The notes under the pieces are model-generated. The model did not search any database, was not told where the DNA came from, and saw only the letters and a program-made list of their open reading frames with translations. DNA of 64,000 nucleotides from Strigops habroptila (taxonomy: Eukaryota; Chordata; Aves; Psittaciformes; Psittacidae): contig NC_044278.2 in assembly GCF_004027225.2 (NCBI RefSeq), positions 8,618,001 to 8,682,000 on the forward strand. Direction: 5' to 3'. This document shows, in pieces, positions 1 through 11,237 of the stretch (position 1 is the stretch's first letter; each line of letters starts with the position of its first letter). The translations under genes and the position numbers were made by a program.

Positions 1-394
1 GCAGCTCACCATAACCCTTCCTACAGACATTAAAACCCAGCAAACCCCATTGCTTCCCCCTGCCAGGCTTTTTGAGGTCCTGGGGGCTGCCAGGTGGATT
101 GCTTTGGCCCCATTCTCTAGACAGAGCACCTGATGGAGATAACCCTCAACATCTTCCCTGAAGGCTTAAAGGGCACTTGATGCTTCTAGCACAGGAAGGA
201 GTCGTAGCACACCTGCAATGAATGAGGTGATTTGCTTACTGAAAGTCATGTGAAAAGCTACCACAAAGGCATATCCAGTAGTGGCTCTGGGGGAATAATA
301 GTCTTAGTATCATGCTTCTGCAAAGCCCAGCTAATGGCTAGGGATTCAAACCCTGTTCATACAAGCAGTGAACCCTTCTCGGTTGGTTCAGACT
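1..394. other. Gene-free sequence left of first CR1
   Basis: I see no gene, RNA or recognisable repeat here. A short open frame runs across the boundary into the CR1 copy that follows, so its second half is repeat-derived and it is not evidence of a gene. Confidence 0.5.
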
Positions 395-632
395 TGGTTA
401 TGGGGAGATTTATGTTATCTATAAGGAAGAAGTTCTTTACTGTGAGGGTGGTGATGTGCTGGCACAGGCTGCCCAAGGAAGTTGTGGCTGCCCCATCCCT
501 GGCGGTGTTCAAGGCCAGGTTGGACGGGGCTTGGAGCAACCTGGACTAGTGGAAGGTATCCCTGCCCGTGGCAAGGGGTTGGAACTGTATGACCTTAAGG
601 ACCTTTCCAACCCCAACCATTCTGTGTTTATA
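395..632 (+). repeat. CR1 LINE, 5'-truncated 3' fragment
   Basis: This matches the 3' end of the avian CR1 non-LTR retrotransposon in sense orientation. It starts near 'ataaggaagaagttcttta', continues through the C-terminal end of ORF2 (the frame reads IRKKFFTVRVV, then FKARLDGAW), and runs into the untranslated tail with 'aaggacctttccaacccca' and 'accattctgtg'. The terminal 8-bp repeats have decayed. CR1 copies are usually 5'-truncated, as here, and lack target-site duplications. The local 105-codon open frame is retroposon remnant and not a host gene. The copy is moderately diverged and no longer active. Confidence 0.92.
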
Positions 633-949
633 TTTTATTTAGCCAGATGGATTGACTTAGACTTCTACGTGCATCTGCTAAATGGAATTATGTGCCTTGC
701 TCTCTGTATATTCTGTATTTAAATGCAAATCACTGGTCAGTTGCCAGCATGAAGGGAGGATGACCTCACAGAAGAGTACCCTAAAAAAATGACATCTTTT
801 TCTAATAGCTTGGAAGAGGGGATGAACTGCTTGCTTTTTCAGCTTTTCATTCATTAATCATCTTGCTGTTACTCTGTGGTCTCCCCTTTCGTTTGTATCT
901 GCTTCTTTCCCCCCCTTGTCTTATTTTTACTTGTTTGTGCGTTACTGCC
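633..949. other. Unique AT-rich spacer
   Basis: No coding signal is seen. The block holds an octamer-like 'atgcaaat' near 723, downstream of the CR1 copy, and a C-run near 910. I see nothing else in it. Confidence 0.4.
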
Positions 950-1018
950 TTTGTGATTACACCTCAAAGCTGGGACTAGCTTCCTCCTGTGCTGAGCACA
1001 ATACAAACACAAAGACAT
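950..1018 (+). repeat. MIR-like ancient SINE fragment
   Basis: The string 'tgattacacctcaaagctgg' followed by 'tgtgctgagcacaatacaaa' and 'cacaaagac' resembles the amniote MIR-like SINE consensus, which has a 'gtattac..tgcctagaggcccc' start and a 'tgtgctaggcgctgtacaaacacag' middle. The match is short and gapped. I compared it with better copies in this window at 17333-17460 and 55051-55215, which share the same order of blocks. Confidence 0.45.
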
Positions 1019-1022
1019 TCAT

Positions 1023-4000
1023 ATTTACATATGGGCAAGGGTGACTGTTTCTGGGGTTCTTTTGAGTTTTATTCCAGTAGCTTTCAGCAGATAGTCCAGG
1101 CATTACTTTAAAGGGTTCTGTCCAAAGTGTCTAAAAGTAAGCTCCCAACTGGTAGGTGAGAGTCTTCTTAGAGGCATCAATTTAGGAGGAAAATTTAATA
1201 TATTTTATTTTTTAAAGAAGTTTTTTTTTGGGGGGGGGGGTGCGGGGCTTTTTTGGGGGTTGTTTTTTTTTTTTTAAGAGAGAGCAGAACAAAAATCAGA
1301 AAAACCCTGGGGAGAAAAACCGCGGTTGTTCTGCTACAGTAAATAATACCATGACTAATAGCAATGATAATGTCATAATTGACCTGTAGTTGCTTGGCAA
1401 GACTCTAAAGAAGAGTCATAGTGATTTGACCATTTCTATCAGCATTCAGATTCTTGGAAAAACATGTTCTTTCAAAGCTGCAATTAGCTGGTAATGCTAA
1501 TACCGAGGTAAAGTATTGCCATTGCGTTGATGGTTGAGAGTATTTCAGGAAATTATGAGAGGAACTAAGTATTATTCTTACCCTTACTGATTACTATTAT
1601 TTTCCATTGGACACTTATCATCATGTCACGATTTCTTTGTTTTGGTTTCCTTTTCCACTCTATACTGCAGGTCTGATCACCTAATCACTTAACTGTATGC
1701 TGTACCATGAGAGGGACAGGTAGAAAACAAACAAGCTAACTCAGAACTGATGGCATCAGCACAGTAGAGAGTCAGAGCTCATCTTCCCTGTCACGCAGCA
1801 GGGGTCTGTGACTTGGCCATCAGTCCCAGAGATACATAAATGCAGCTTTGAATCAGTTTAGAGCTCCTGGATCAAGAAGCATGGGAAGTAACCTGTATCT
1901 TGTGGGTCAGGACCTGGGTACAATCAAAACAGCTTGCTTGACTGCCTGGACCAGCAGTGTTCAACATATCCTAATTCCTCCCATCACAATGCAGATTTAA
2001 CTTTCCAGATGTCTCCACGTGGCCTTTAAATAGGACAATAACAAATAAGTGAGTTTGGCTAATGGGTGAAGACTCTTCAGGCACTGATATAGCCATCAGA
2101 ATGTGCCACCACCACCACTGATTTTGCTTGAAGGGTTGGTGGGGTGGGAGGCACATCACCAGCACTCACACCTAAGCACACACAGAAAAACACTGCCTAT
2201 GAGGTGATGCAATCTGCAAGCGTAAGGCAGTGGATCTCAGAAGTGCCATCCAGCTTCAGAGGATGGGAAGGCTAAGCCACTTCACCATGGGCCATTTGTC
2301 CAAATGATGCCAGCAAATAAGTCCTAACATTTACAGGTCAAGAAAACTGTACTTTAGTTCTGTGTTTGTTAAGTGGAGTTCTAGTCCATGAGCTTCGAAG
2401 AGACTTCTATTTTACTACTACTACTAGACAGAGGAATAGCAAAAGCGGAGGCAAAGGTATTTGCAGGTTCTTTTGGAGTTCATTTTCTGAGCAAGAGAAG
2501 ATAGGACTAGCAAAATCCACAAGGTGACACCAAATCATTAGGGTCAACTAAAGTAAAGGGAATCAAAAAATTCAGGGGTGGTGGTAGTTTCTCCATAAAT
2601 CTCCTGGCCAGGATGTCACCCTCAGGCTGAATAGAAGCTTGCAATAATTCCTGTCCTTAGAAATAGCTGCCCTTCACTGGTTGCTGCTGAATCTTTCTTG
2701 TCAGAGAAGATTTATTCATGGGAAATAATTAAAAACCAATTCAGAACGTTCCTCCTTTTGGAATGGAATATATTACATTGATTAGCAGAGAGTGGGGGGT
2801 TGGTTTGGGGTTGTTTTTGTTTCCCCCCAAGGACAAGAGACATTTGTGCTTGTCACAAAGTCTTCTTCGCCCCAGACTTCTTGTGACTTTAAATGATGTA
2901 CATTGTCCACAATGCTGTAAGAGTGCTTAGCATGGCATCATTTTCAGACACAAAATGCCTCCCTCCCTCTTATTCTCTCGCACATATGGCATCTCAAAAG
3001 GCAACAACAGACTATAAATTCACACCAAGGTTATGGAGACTTTCAACAGAGAGAAAGGAAAAGTTGGCTATTTTTTGATGGCCTTCTCTGTAAACTGTGA
3101 AGAAAACAAGCAGTGCCATCATCAGACTCAGGCAGAAAAACAGTGATATTAGAAAAGTGTTTTCTGGTATGAACTGTTGTTCACAGCAAAGCACTGTCTA
3201 GCACTTTTGTGTTTGTGGTGTGTTGCAGCCTTCCTTTGACCGAGGTTTGTTTAAATCACAACTCTGTTTTGCTCAAGAGCTCCAAGGAATAATGCTTTGT
3301 GTCTTTTGGATTCAGACATAGTCTTATGTGTCAGTGTTGGGCTTGGTTCTCTGTTTCTAGCTGCTCACTGACACCTGCAGAGTTGGCTCAGGCCTATTGC
3401 AGGAATTTCTCCATTCTATGCAATGCCACTACACAGTTGCCTAGAAGGAGACATCGGATCCATCTGACCCCAGGGCATCCTCTGTGTGCCTCAAAGTCCA
3501 TATTTCCAGCTTCTGGCCACCAACTCCCTTGCTCCCCTCTGTTTCAGTGCCTGCAAATGAGGTAGAGAAGCTGTAGTTACTGCAGTGCATTAAAAATATC
3601 AATATAAATGATGCATAGCAGAAAGTCCAGACACTATGGATGTGTAAAAGCACTGTTGTACTGGTACTCATATTCTCTATAGCAATTTGGTAAGAAAGAG
3701 AAGTTTCAAAACAGCACCAGTGCCCTCTTTAAACACCCTCTCCACTGCAAAACTCAGTATCTGCAGAGCACACTGTAGCACTGGGCAGGGATTCCCCAGG
3801 CAGGCAGGGAGTGTGAATGACAGCACCAGTTCTGCACTGTGGGACTGCTACAGCTGAGGCAGGGTCAGGCAACTGGGGGACATGAACAGGTATCTCTGCT
3901 GGCACGCAGCTCCCTGTACTGGGGAAGTGCTAGGCAGTGAGAATCACCACCCTGCCCAGCACTTCCCAAAGAGCCAGGCTCTGTTTTACTGATGAAGTGC

Positions 4001-5099
4001 TTTTTGCATGGCAAATGTAGGCAGGGAACAGAGCCGAAGAGATTCAATTCTGCAAAGCCCTGTGTTTTGCAGTCCTGTGTTTAATTGGGGTAAATGGAAT
4101 ATGAATGACAAGTGCAGAGTGATGGCTTCAATGTGCTATTTGTCTGGTGAGGAATTTGTGAAATATGTGTTTTTCTGTAGAGAGTGCATGGTAGTAAAGA
4201 AGGGCCAGAGTCAGCACAACCTCAGAGCGATGGAGAATAAAGCATTCTACTTTTGTGGCCATTGATCTGATGACACTGTGGGTAATGGATGGACAAGGTT
4301 AGTCTCAGAATGTCTGATTTTGCTCAAATCATTGCTGGAGTCAGACTTAAGGTTGCTTCACCATGCAATTCTGCATTTACTGTTATTAGAGAATCTCATA
4401 TCTTCACACTCACTTCAAATTTCCTATGTTTTTAGTGACTGATGGGTTTGGAAGGTTTTTTTAGAGAAGCATATCACTCTGGAAAGATGTTTTTATGCGA
4501 TTATTTTAGTTTACCTGAATTGTATTAATCTTTCCTTACAGCCTTAGATCCATGTTTTTATATGGAATTGCATTTTGCAGTTCATGTGTTTCAGGTTTTC
4601 TGTTTCTTGTTTGGGTAATAAATGCTACTGTCTGTTGGGATAAATCCTTTTTTTTTTTTTGGCACTTATTTTGGGAGAAGGCTTAAATTCAGGCAAGAAG
4701 AGATCCCTGATTAGTTAAGCAAACCTAAGTAGCACAAACACATCCCAGACCTGCTTGGGGCTATACTGCAAGAACAGCTGTTCTTGGGGAAATGCCTCCA
4801 TAGTCAGGGAATAGCGTATTTTGTTATGAGGTGCTGCACACTGTGCCTCCATTAAAGGAGCCTTTGAAGAAAGAGCTGTGGCAGGAGAAAGCAGGAAAGT
4901 GGCAACCAAATTGATGCTTGCAAAAAGAAACAGAACACTTCAAAGCACTTATGTATTTCCATAGCACCACCTGCCACCGAGGGCATCAGCCCTGGACTGT
5001 TAATTCCACTTGTAGCTTTGAAGTCCCTTTGCATGCCTTACTGCTATGTAACTACCAGACAACCATGTTACTAAAACAATCCTACTACCAGTTGCAACC
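1023..5099. other. 4 kb gene-free, largely unique sequence
   Basis: No exon with paired splice signals and no recognisable repeat stands out. The open frames here are under 90 codons and lack family resemblance. Local features are the G/T-rich tract at 1205-1278, a CCACCA run near 2107, a G/T tract near 2795-2825, and a T14 run near 4649. I see nothing functional that I can support. Confidence 0.45.
1205..1278 (+). repeat. T/G-rich low-complexity tract
   Basis: Runs of T alternate with runs of G, including one run of about ten G, then 'gcgggg', then a run of five G, and then a long T-run. The G-runs on the plus strand could in principle support a G-quadruplex, although only three clear runs of three or more G are present before T-runs resume. 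The tract is prone to replication slippage and sequencing error. Confidence 0.75.
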
Positions 5100-5357
5100 T
5101 GCCAGAAGATGGTGTCCTATCCTACCAGACACAGGTCTCAGCACAGTGATCCAGGCATTCATGACTGATTAGTGCAGCTAATATCTAGTGAGGAAGCCAG
5201 GCATCATGGAAAAGCTCCAGTTGACAAAACATAGTCTCTGGTCTCCCTAGCAACGCTGATTACTGTGAGAACATCACCCTGCTGCTCCCTCATTTGTACT
5301 GGCCACCATTGAAGACAGAGTCACCTTCAAGGTGTCTGCCCCAATACTCCATGCCTG
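5100..5357 (+). repeat. L2-like LINE reverse-transcriptase remnant
   Basis: Two blocks, in the correct order and spacing, resemble the distal part of L2-clade ORF2. The first, 'gtgatccaggcattcatgac' near 5146, recalls the conserved VIHAFI(T/S)S block. The second, near 5294 ('catttgtactggccaccatt', then 'agagtcaccttcaaggtg'), recalls the LHWLPV..R..FKV block. Between them the frame is broken by stops and indels. This is a very old, dead fragment. An early CR1-clade source is an alternative, since the two clades share these blocks. Confidence 0.5.
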
Positions 5358-6332
5358 TCACAGGTTTTGTCTGAGCTGACGAAGAAATTCACCTTTCTGC
5401 ATAACCCCACAGTTACTACGCTGCGCATAATCTCTGTGTATGTTGGAGACAGGTTTGCACTGGGCTCCAAATGCATTCAATTACTCCCAAGAATAATGAG
5501 AACCACCATGGTACTTCCTGCCCTCTCCATGGAGAACTCGGTTCCCAAACTTAGCCTTCCATCAATAAGCTTTTTGTACCCACCCACGACACACAATACA
5601 TCCACACTCCCACTCATTAGCAGACACGGAAGTCTAAACCAACAAATTACCCTATCAACTAATCAGGCTCTTCCCCTACAGAGTGAGGGGAAAGCAGAAA
5701 GGTTCTTACTTTTTGTTTCTATTATTCTATACTTGGATCACTCTCAGAGACTGTGCCTCTGAAAGTGCCAGAAATAAACAAGCAAGCTGTTGTGGTCAGA
5801 AGCATTATATGATCTCTGGCCCACAAGTAACCCAGGGGATTCCTAGGAGCACTGGGAGAGATTCCATGCTACCCTCAGGAGTGCAAGAGAAGACACCTTT
5901 GCACAGCACTGCCTGGGATTGTGAAACCGTCTCCCCAGATCAGCTCTCTGTTAAGCTGCCTTAAATCTGTTAACAGATCCTGAGGAATGACCCACAGATC
6001 TTCTTTTGAATTTTCAATTAATCCCTTTCTGCTGAGTTCACTTCCCTTTTTTTGCTGTGTTTCCATGAACAATCTCACAAATCAGTTTACTGGCAGGGAT
6101 GTTTGTAGACATGGCAAATTTTAAGTCAGTGTTGCATACTATTTGCAGAAAGTGCATTTTGAATGTGTTAGTACAGGTCTCTTCACTGTCTCCATGAAAA
6201 AAACATTTCCACTAGAAGAAAGAACCTCTAAAAGCGGTCTTGTGTTTGCATCCCAAAACCCCTAGTAGCTAAGGAGAAAACCAATAGCAAGTAAAACCCT
6301 TCCACATCCTTTCTTAAGCACAGTTTTGGTTA
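5358..6332. other. Gene-free spacer
   Basis: Open frames at 5367-5762 and 5683-5964 overlap each other in different frames and match nothing I know. The first may include eroded sequence downstream of the L2-like remnant, but I cannot align it. I see nothing else. Confidence 0.35.
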
Positions 6333-6398
6333 CAAGAGCAACTGTGCTGTTTCAGACCACAAGTCCATCTACCACAGTTGTCTCCTGCAACAACCACA
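6333..6398 (+). repeat. Ancient amniote repeat fragment (CR1/L3-associated)
   Basis: The run 'gtgctgtttcagaccacaag' followed by 'tccatctaccacagttgtct' closely resembles a block common in turtle and crocodile genomes ('tactgggtcagaccaaaggt', 'ccatctagcccagtatcctg'). I associate that block with old CR1-like elements. Only about 65 bp are recognisable, and the exact family cannot be fixed by eye. Confidence 0.45.
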
Positions 6399-7017
6399 AG
6401 AAGAAATGCAAGGAAATGTGTGAATGGAGCAACTACTTTCTAAAAGACAAGCATGGCACAGTATAAAACCATTAGGGACTTTGCTACTGTTACTGATATC
6501 ACAGAGAGGCGTTCAAATATTCAGCTAAGTGGGATATTATGATTGATCAGACAAACAGGTTGATTGATTAGTTGATATCCTCTGAGTCAAGGAACATACA
6601 CATACTTGTAACATACAATGATTTTCATGGAGAATATAAAATACTCTCTGTGACTCTCCAAAGAAACTCTTTTCAACCCATAGTGCAAAATATCTTTGCC
6701 TGAAAATCTGACTGAACACAAAAATAATGACAAAATATTGGACGTTGTGGCTTGAGCATGAACAAACTGTGACCTCAATAGAAGATAACAGCATCTGGTG
6801 GAGCAGGGCAGGTTCAAATAGAAACTGTGTGCTGTTTATTAAAGAACAAAGGTAATTAGCCACAGCAAGAAACTCCCACCTGAAGGAAAGGATTAGCCAT
6901 GTTTGAATGTCTTAAGGTCAACAACAGAGCTCTTTCAAAGAGTTATTTGTTAGCTAAACATATGTTTTTATCAAAGACAAATTATTGGGCTCAATTCAGT
7001 GGCAACTGGGTTAAAAT
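6399..7017. other. Gene-free spacer
   Basis: No coding, RNA or repeat signal is recognised. The minus-strand open frame at 6537-6863 is not supported by splice signals or family resemblance. Confidence 0.35.
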
Positions 7018-7099
7018 TAATGGCCTGTGATACTTGGAAGGTCAAACCAGATGATCTAGTAGTCCCTTTAGCCTTCAGCTCTGTAAGTCCATGAATATA
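7018..7099 (+). repeat. Old CR1/L3-type 3' tail
   Basis: The segment 'gaaggtcaaaccagatgatc', 'tagtagtccctttagccttc' and then 'ctctgtaagtccatgaat' matches the 3' end typical of older amniote CR1 elements ('ggtcagactagatgatct', 'aatggtcccttctggcctt', 'aatctatgaat'). It differs from the young avian CR1 tails elsewhere in the window, so it is an earlier subfamily. Confidence 0.65.
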
Positions 7100-7824
7100 C
7101 AATGGACACATGGATCATTAAAAAGAGTAGTGCATAGCTTCAGCCGATATAAATAGATATTTGCACTGATTTGCACTTGATAAGCATCTGGTCAGGCTTG
7201 CTCAGCTGCACACTCTGGCATGTGATGTAGTCAAGTTTAAAACTAACAAATGACTGTAGCACATCAGAGCTCATGGACCAGATGGTGAGAGTGGATTGTA
7301 GGAACCTCACCCATGCGTATGGTCCTGACAGGAGAAGTATCAGTCTCATCCACAAGCTGTTCCACTTGTAAACTGAGGAGAGCAGACTCCCATGGAAGGA
7401 TGTTGCAAGCTCTACTGTTGAAGATTGTCTTCCCCAGGTTGTGTTGAGTGATGCTTTGCCCACAGTTTCTCCTAAAGCTGCCTTCTCACCAGGATGCCTG
7501 CACCATTCAGTGCCATCCCTGGACATCTCACCTTACATTGCATTTACAAGTATTTTTTGTCCTAGGGTTTATAAAATTGAGAGCAACTGTTTCTTACATG
7601 TTGTCATCAGGTTAGGGCAGTGACAGTGAACATTTCCTTTCCTATTGTCTGAAAGCTAATCTCAAAGGGAAAATTTCAGTTACTCTCAGTTTCTGCCTGT
7701 TTCCACTTGTCTCCCCATGTATCATGCTACTAGTGTTTTCCTGTTTCTGAAATACTTTTTAAGTATGTGTAGGTTATCATGCTCACAGTAGTTGCTGTTT
7801 AACCAATCTCTCCAGACTTTATCC
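7100..7824. other. Gene-free spacer
   Basis: There is a 128-codon minus-strand open frame (7140-7526), but no family resemblance, no consistent splice context and no retained CpGs suggest that it codes. I see nothing else. Confidence 0.35.
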
Positions 7825-7921
7825 TTTTAATCTTTCTTTCTGAATCAATTCCTCCACTCCCTTGATCATTTCAGTTGCTCTCCTTTGAACAGCTCCTGTT
7901 TGTCAATAACTCTTCCTAATG
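7825..7921 (-). repeat. Ancient CR1-like fragment, antisense
   Basis: The run 'cccttgatcatttcagttgc', 'tctcctttgaacagctcctg', 'tttgtcaataactcttccta' matches the reverse complement of a conserved 3'-region of older CR1 elements ('tgatcattcttgttgctctc', 'ctctgaac.tgctcca', 'atttgtcaatatctttcct'). It lies about 150 bp from a younger antisense CR1 copy and could be an independent insertion or an earlier subfamily remnant. Confidence 0.6.
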
Positions 7922-8068
7922 ACTTATGTGGAACAGGAAATATGTGAAACTTCAAGGAGGTAAAAAACACAGGAGCAGCACAGGTTCTGAGTCCTGGATC
8001 CCAGGGATTCGTGATTGTAATCTAAGAGCAGTCTCCATTGAATTCAGGAGCACTGCCCACAATGTCTG

Positions 8069-8378
8069 TCATAGAAGCATAGAATGGTTTGGGTTGGAAA
8101 GGACCTTAAGATCATCGAGGTCCAACCCCCTGCCATGGGCGGGATGCCTCACACTAGACCATGTTGCCCAAGGTTCTGTCCAGCCTGGCCTTGAGCACTG
8201 CCAGGGATGGGGCAGCCACAGCTTCTCTGGGCAACTTGTGCCAGCGCCTCACCACCCTCACAGTAAAGAACTTCTTCCTTAAATCTAACCTGAACTTCCC
8301 CTGTTTCAATTTAAACCCATCACCCCTTGTTCTATAGCTACAGTCCCTGACAAAGAGTCCCTCTCCAGGTTCTTTGTC
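8069..8378 (-). repeat. CR1 LINE, antisense 3' fragment
   Basis: This opens with 'tcatagaagcatagaatggt', 'ttgggttggaaaggacctt' and continues with 'ccaaccccctgccatgggc', 'cagcctggccttgagcact' and 'cagtaaagaacttcttcctt', the canonical reverse complement of the avian CR1 3' end. The ORF2 C-terminal segment and the untranslated tail are both present, and similarity fades near 8375. The 118-codon plus-strand frame here is an antisense reading of the repeat. This is one of the best preserved copies in the window. Confidence 0.96.
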
Positions 8379-10689
8379 CCCCCTGGCTGCCTCACACAGA
8401 GCCTATGGGACAGCCCATGCAAAAAAGCCTGGCAGAGTGATGATGGATAGGCTTAAACTCCCAAGGCCTGGAGGTCATGTTCTGGCCTCCTTATGAGATG
8501 TGCAAGAGATCTCTGTAGGCACAACAATCTAGTCAGGTTTGAAAGCGGCCTCAGGTCTTGCAGGAAGAAACAGTGTAGTTGTATCTCTAAAGCCAATTTT
8601 ACACATGCATGGGAGAGTGGTGAACAGCCAGATGATGATGTCATTTGCTACAACCATAAGGTGCTTCCATATGATGCATATACATTCTCTCCACAGGTGG
8701 GAAGTAATGCTGAGGAGTAACACCATGGATAAAGGGAAAGATATAGTCATTTAGTGAGGCATTTTCTAAAATATGGAAATCCAGCCCAAATTATAGTGGC
8801 ATAAGAGATTGTAAAGTGCTGCAGGGGAGATATAAAATGGAGATTAAAGAGGGTATAAGGAGCTTTGCTGAACAAATCATACTGTGGCAAACCCATGCCC
8901 AAACTCTGTGGGCACCTGCCGTCCCCCTGGGAGCAAAACAGTGCAGTTCTGTTGAATAAGAAGACAAGAGCTGGTTACAAAGGAGATCTCAGGGTAAGGA
9001 GCCATCCCGCAGAGGCAGCCTTCATAACAATGTGCAGGACGTAAGCCTGGTGAGCTGTCAGCTGGCTCAACCCAGGGAGGCATTCGGGGTACATTAAAGT
9101 TTCTTCAGCTATTCCAGTAAAACATCCTCCTCAGACTGACAGCATTACAGCTCCATGAGCATTGGGACGTGAGAAGATTCCACTCGCAAAGCTTCCTGGT
9201 CTCCTCCATGCCTCCAGCTTCTGCTTAGGGTGATGGTTTCTGCCTATGAAGTGACACAGTAGGGCTGATGGCTGTGATTAGAGAGCCATGTGTAGCCCAA
9301 AGGAGGCCAAATGTTGCCTTCTTTCCAGTAGCATCAACTTCTTTTTCAGACTGCATGATGTTTTAGTGTTGTGAAAGAAGCTTGTTGGAGATAACTTCTA
9401 TAGAAACAAAATGAACATGGGTAAAAACCAGGAGCACCCACAGGAGTGCATTGCCTTGCACCAGCTGATGTGCAGCAGTTCATCCGTCTGCACCAGGACA
9501 ACATGTAGCTTCCAGTCCAAAGCACTTTAGACATAAGAGCCCTGTAGGAGGGTAGCCTTCTGTGGTAGGGCACACAGCACCTGGGAGGTTCCAGGGAGAA
9601 GAAGGACGGAGAGGTCCTGGTTTGGCGAGATGCAGGCACTCCGGATGCTCAGCTTCTCTTGCAAGTCTTCTTCCTCCATGGGCCTGATCCAGGGACTGCT
9701 GTAACTTGTAGCATAACTTGTCCAGGCTTGAATTCAGTCCCCACACCTAGCAGAGAGCTGTACATGTCATTCACTGCAGAAGCCAACCTTTGGGCCTAAC
9801 GTTACAGAGCAGTATGCTAAGCTGCTGCTGGATGTGTGTGCAGCAGCTGTGAGGGTCAGCAGAGAGACCTTTGTGTTTGTAAGACCAAATGGACATTTTG
9901 AAGACCTGATTTTCCTCTCTCATGACAGCCACAGCTTGGCCATGTGTTTTTCTGCCTGGGGACCAGGTGAGTCACACTTTGAAACTGAAAACACCTCATT
10001 ACAGCAGGAAAGCTGCCTGTGTGTGCAGAGAGAAACAAAACACTACCCCCTGCTATGCAGAAATGTGCTCTGGGGATGTTGACTTTTTCTCTCCCACTGG
10101 TTGAAATCAGCTCTCCCTCTGTGTGTGTTATTTTGTGTGCCCAGCACTAACAGACCTCTGCCCACCAGTTCTTTCAAAGAAGGTGGGTGAAAGTTGCCGC
10201 CTTGCAAAGACAGGCAAGTGGATAATGGCCATCAATATTGTCTTTAGGATAGCCTGGCTAACCAGAAGGCTGAAGCAGGAGCGCCAAGGTGCCAACAGCA
10301 CAACTGGTTTTTGTAGCTGAAAACGTATAAGAGGCAACACCAGTTCACCAAACCCAACCACTTGCTGCCTTAGGCAACTCACCGCTTCATCCATGGCTAG
10401 AGAGGGCCCAAGCACATGATGGACAATGAATTTCTCTTCTCTGGGCTTTTTCACCTGGGGAGGTGAGAAGAAGAGTAACTCTTGGATTTCCCAGACTGAG
10501 CTGGCTCAGAGGCATGAGAAGATGGCACAGCAGATAAAGATGTGAACTTCCAAGTGGATGATAAGCAGTTTCAAATGCCCAAGGAAGGAGAGTTCAGAGT
10601 AGCCGAGCTCTTAGCCAAAGAAGGCAGTGGTTTATTCAAACAGCTTTTGTACAAATGCCTGTGGGATTGAGGGGCTGGGAGTAGGGTGA
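8379..10689. other. 2.3 kb gene-free sequence
   Basis: No recognisable repeat is seen. Short frames on the minus strand at 9346-9746 and 10128-10454, and a 50-codon frame with an ATG at 9527-9679, have fairly ordinary-looking composition, but they interrupt one another and lack matching splice signals. A good donor (cag|gtgagt, 9966) stands alone. Confidence 0.35.
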
Positions 10690-11237
10690 TTATTGTAACG
10701 GTGTTTTACAAAGAGGCTAAAGGTGATCCAATTATAAAATGGAGAGCTTTACCTGGGAACGAGGAGAAAACACTGAAAAAAATCATTAAAGATAGAGTTA
10801 GAAAGCTTCTAGATGAGTCTAACGTGATAGAGATAAACCTGTCTGCCAGCTTCTGTAAATGTGACTTGTGCTTCTCTAGCCTATTAGGATGTTGGGGAAG
10901 AGTTAATGAAATACAGGTCTGAGGAGAAGGGGGGGGCTTGGGGGAATATAATTTATTTAAACTTTTCAAAAGCCTTTTGATAAAGTCTTTCACAAGAGGC
11001 TATTAAAGAAATTTGTTACCCGTAGGGTGGGAAGTAAAGTCCTGACATGGATTAAAACCCAGATAAGAGGTAAGAAACAAAGAAAAGGAATAAGTGTCCA
11101 ATTCTCTGCATGAAAGGAGGTTAATAGCAAGATGCTCCAGGGATCAGCATCAGGACCAGGGATGTTCAATATGTTTATTAACGATCTAAGAGAAAGAAGA
11201 GAACAACAGACATACAAAATTTTGCTGATGGCACAGT
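10690..11237 (+). repeat. Decayed CR1/L3-type LINE, reverse-transcriptase region
   Basis: The segment follows the RT domain of old amniote CR1/L3 elements in order. 'ctgccagcttctgtaaatgt' corresponds to the QHGF.KGKSCLTNLL block. 'aaaagccttttgataaagtc' corresponds to F.KAFDKV. 'aggaccagggatgttcaata' followed by 'tgtttattaacgatcta' reads MFNMFINDL, matching the LGPVLFNIFINDL block. 'ttttgctgatggcaca' corresponds to the catalytic FADDT box, here FADGT, with the second aspartate lost. Several stops and frameshifts break the frame, so the copy is dead and old. Confidence 0.8.

Noticed and set aside
232..549. 105-codon frame at the left end
   Set aside because: Its second half is the ORF2 C-terminus of a CR1 fragment, so it is retroposon-derived.
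9527..9679. 50-codon minus-strand frame with ATG, adjoining other short minus frames, as a possible processed pseudogene
   Set aside because: The neighbouring frames can be joined only by assuming several frameshifts, and no protein family is recognised.
9834..9970. Possible exon ending at a cag|gtgagt donor near 9966
   Set aside because: The donor is good but the acceptor side is weak and the frame has no support.
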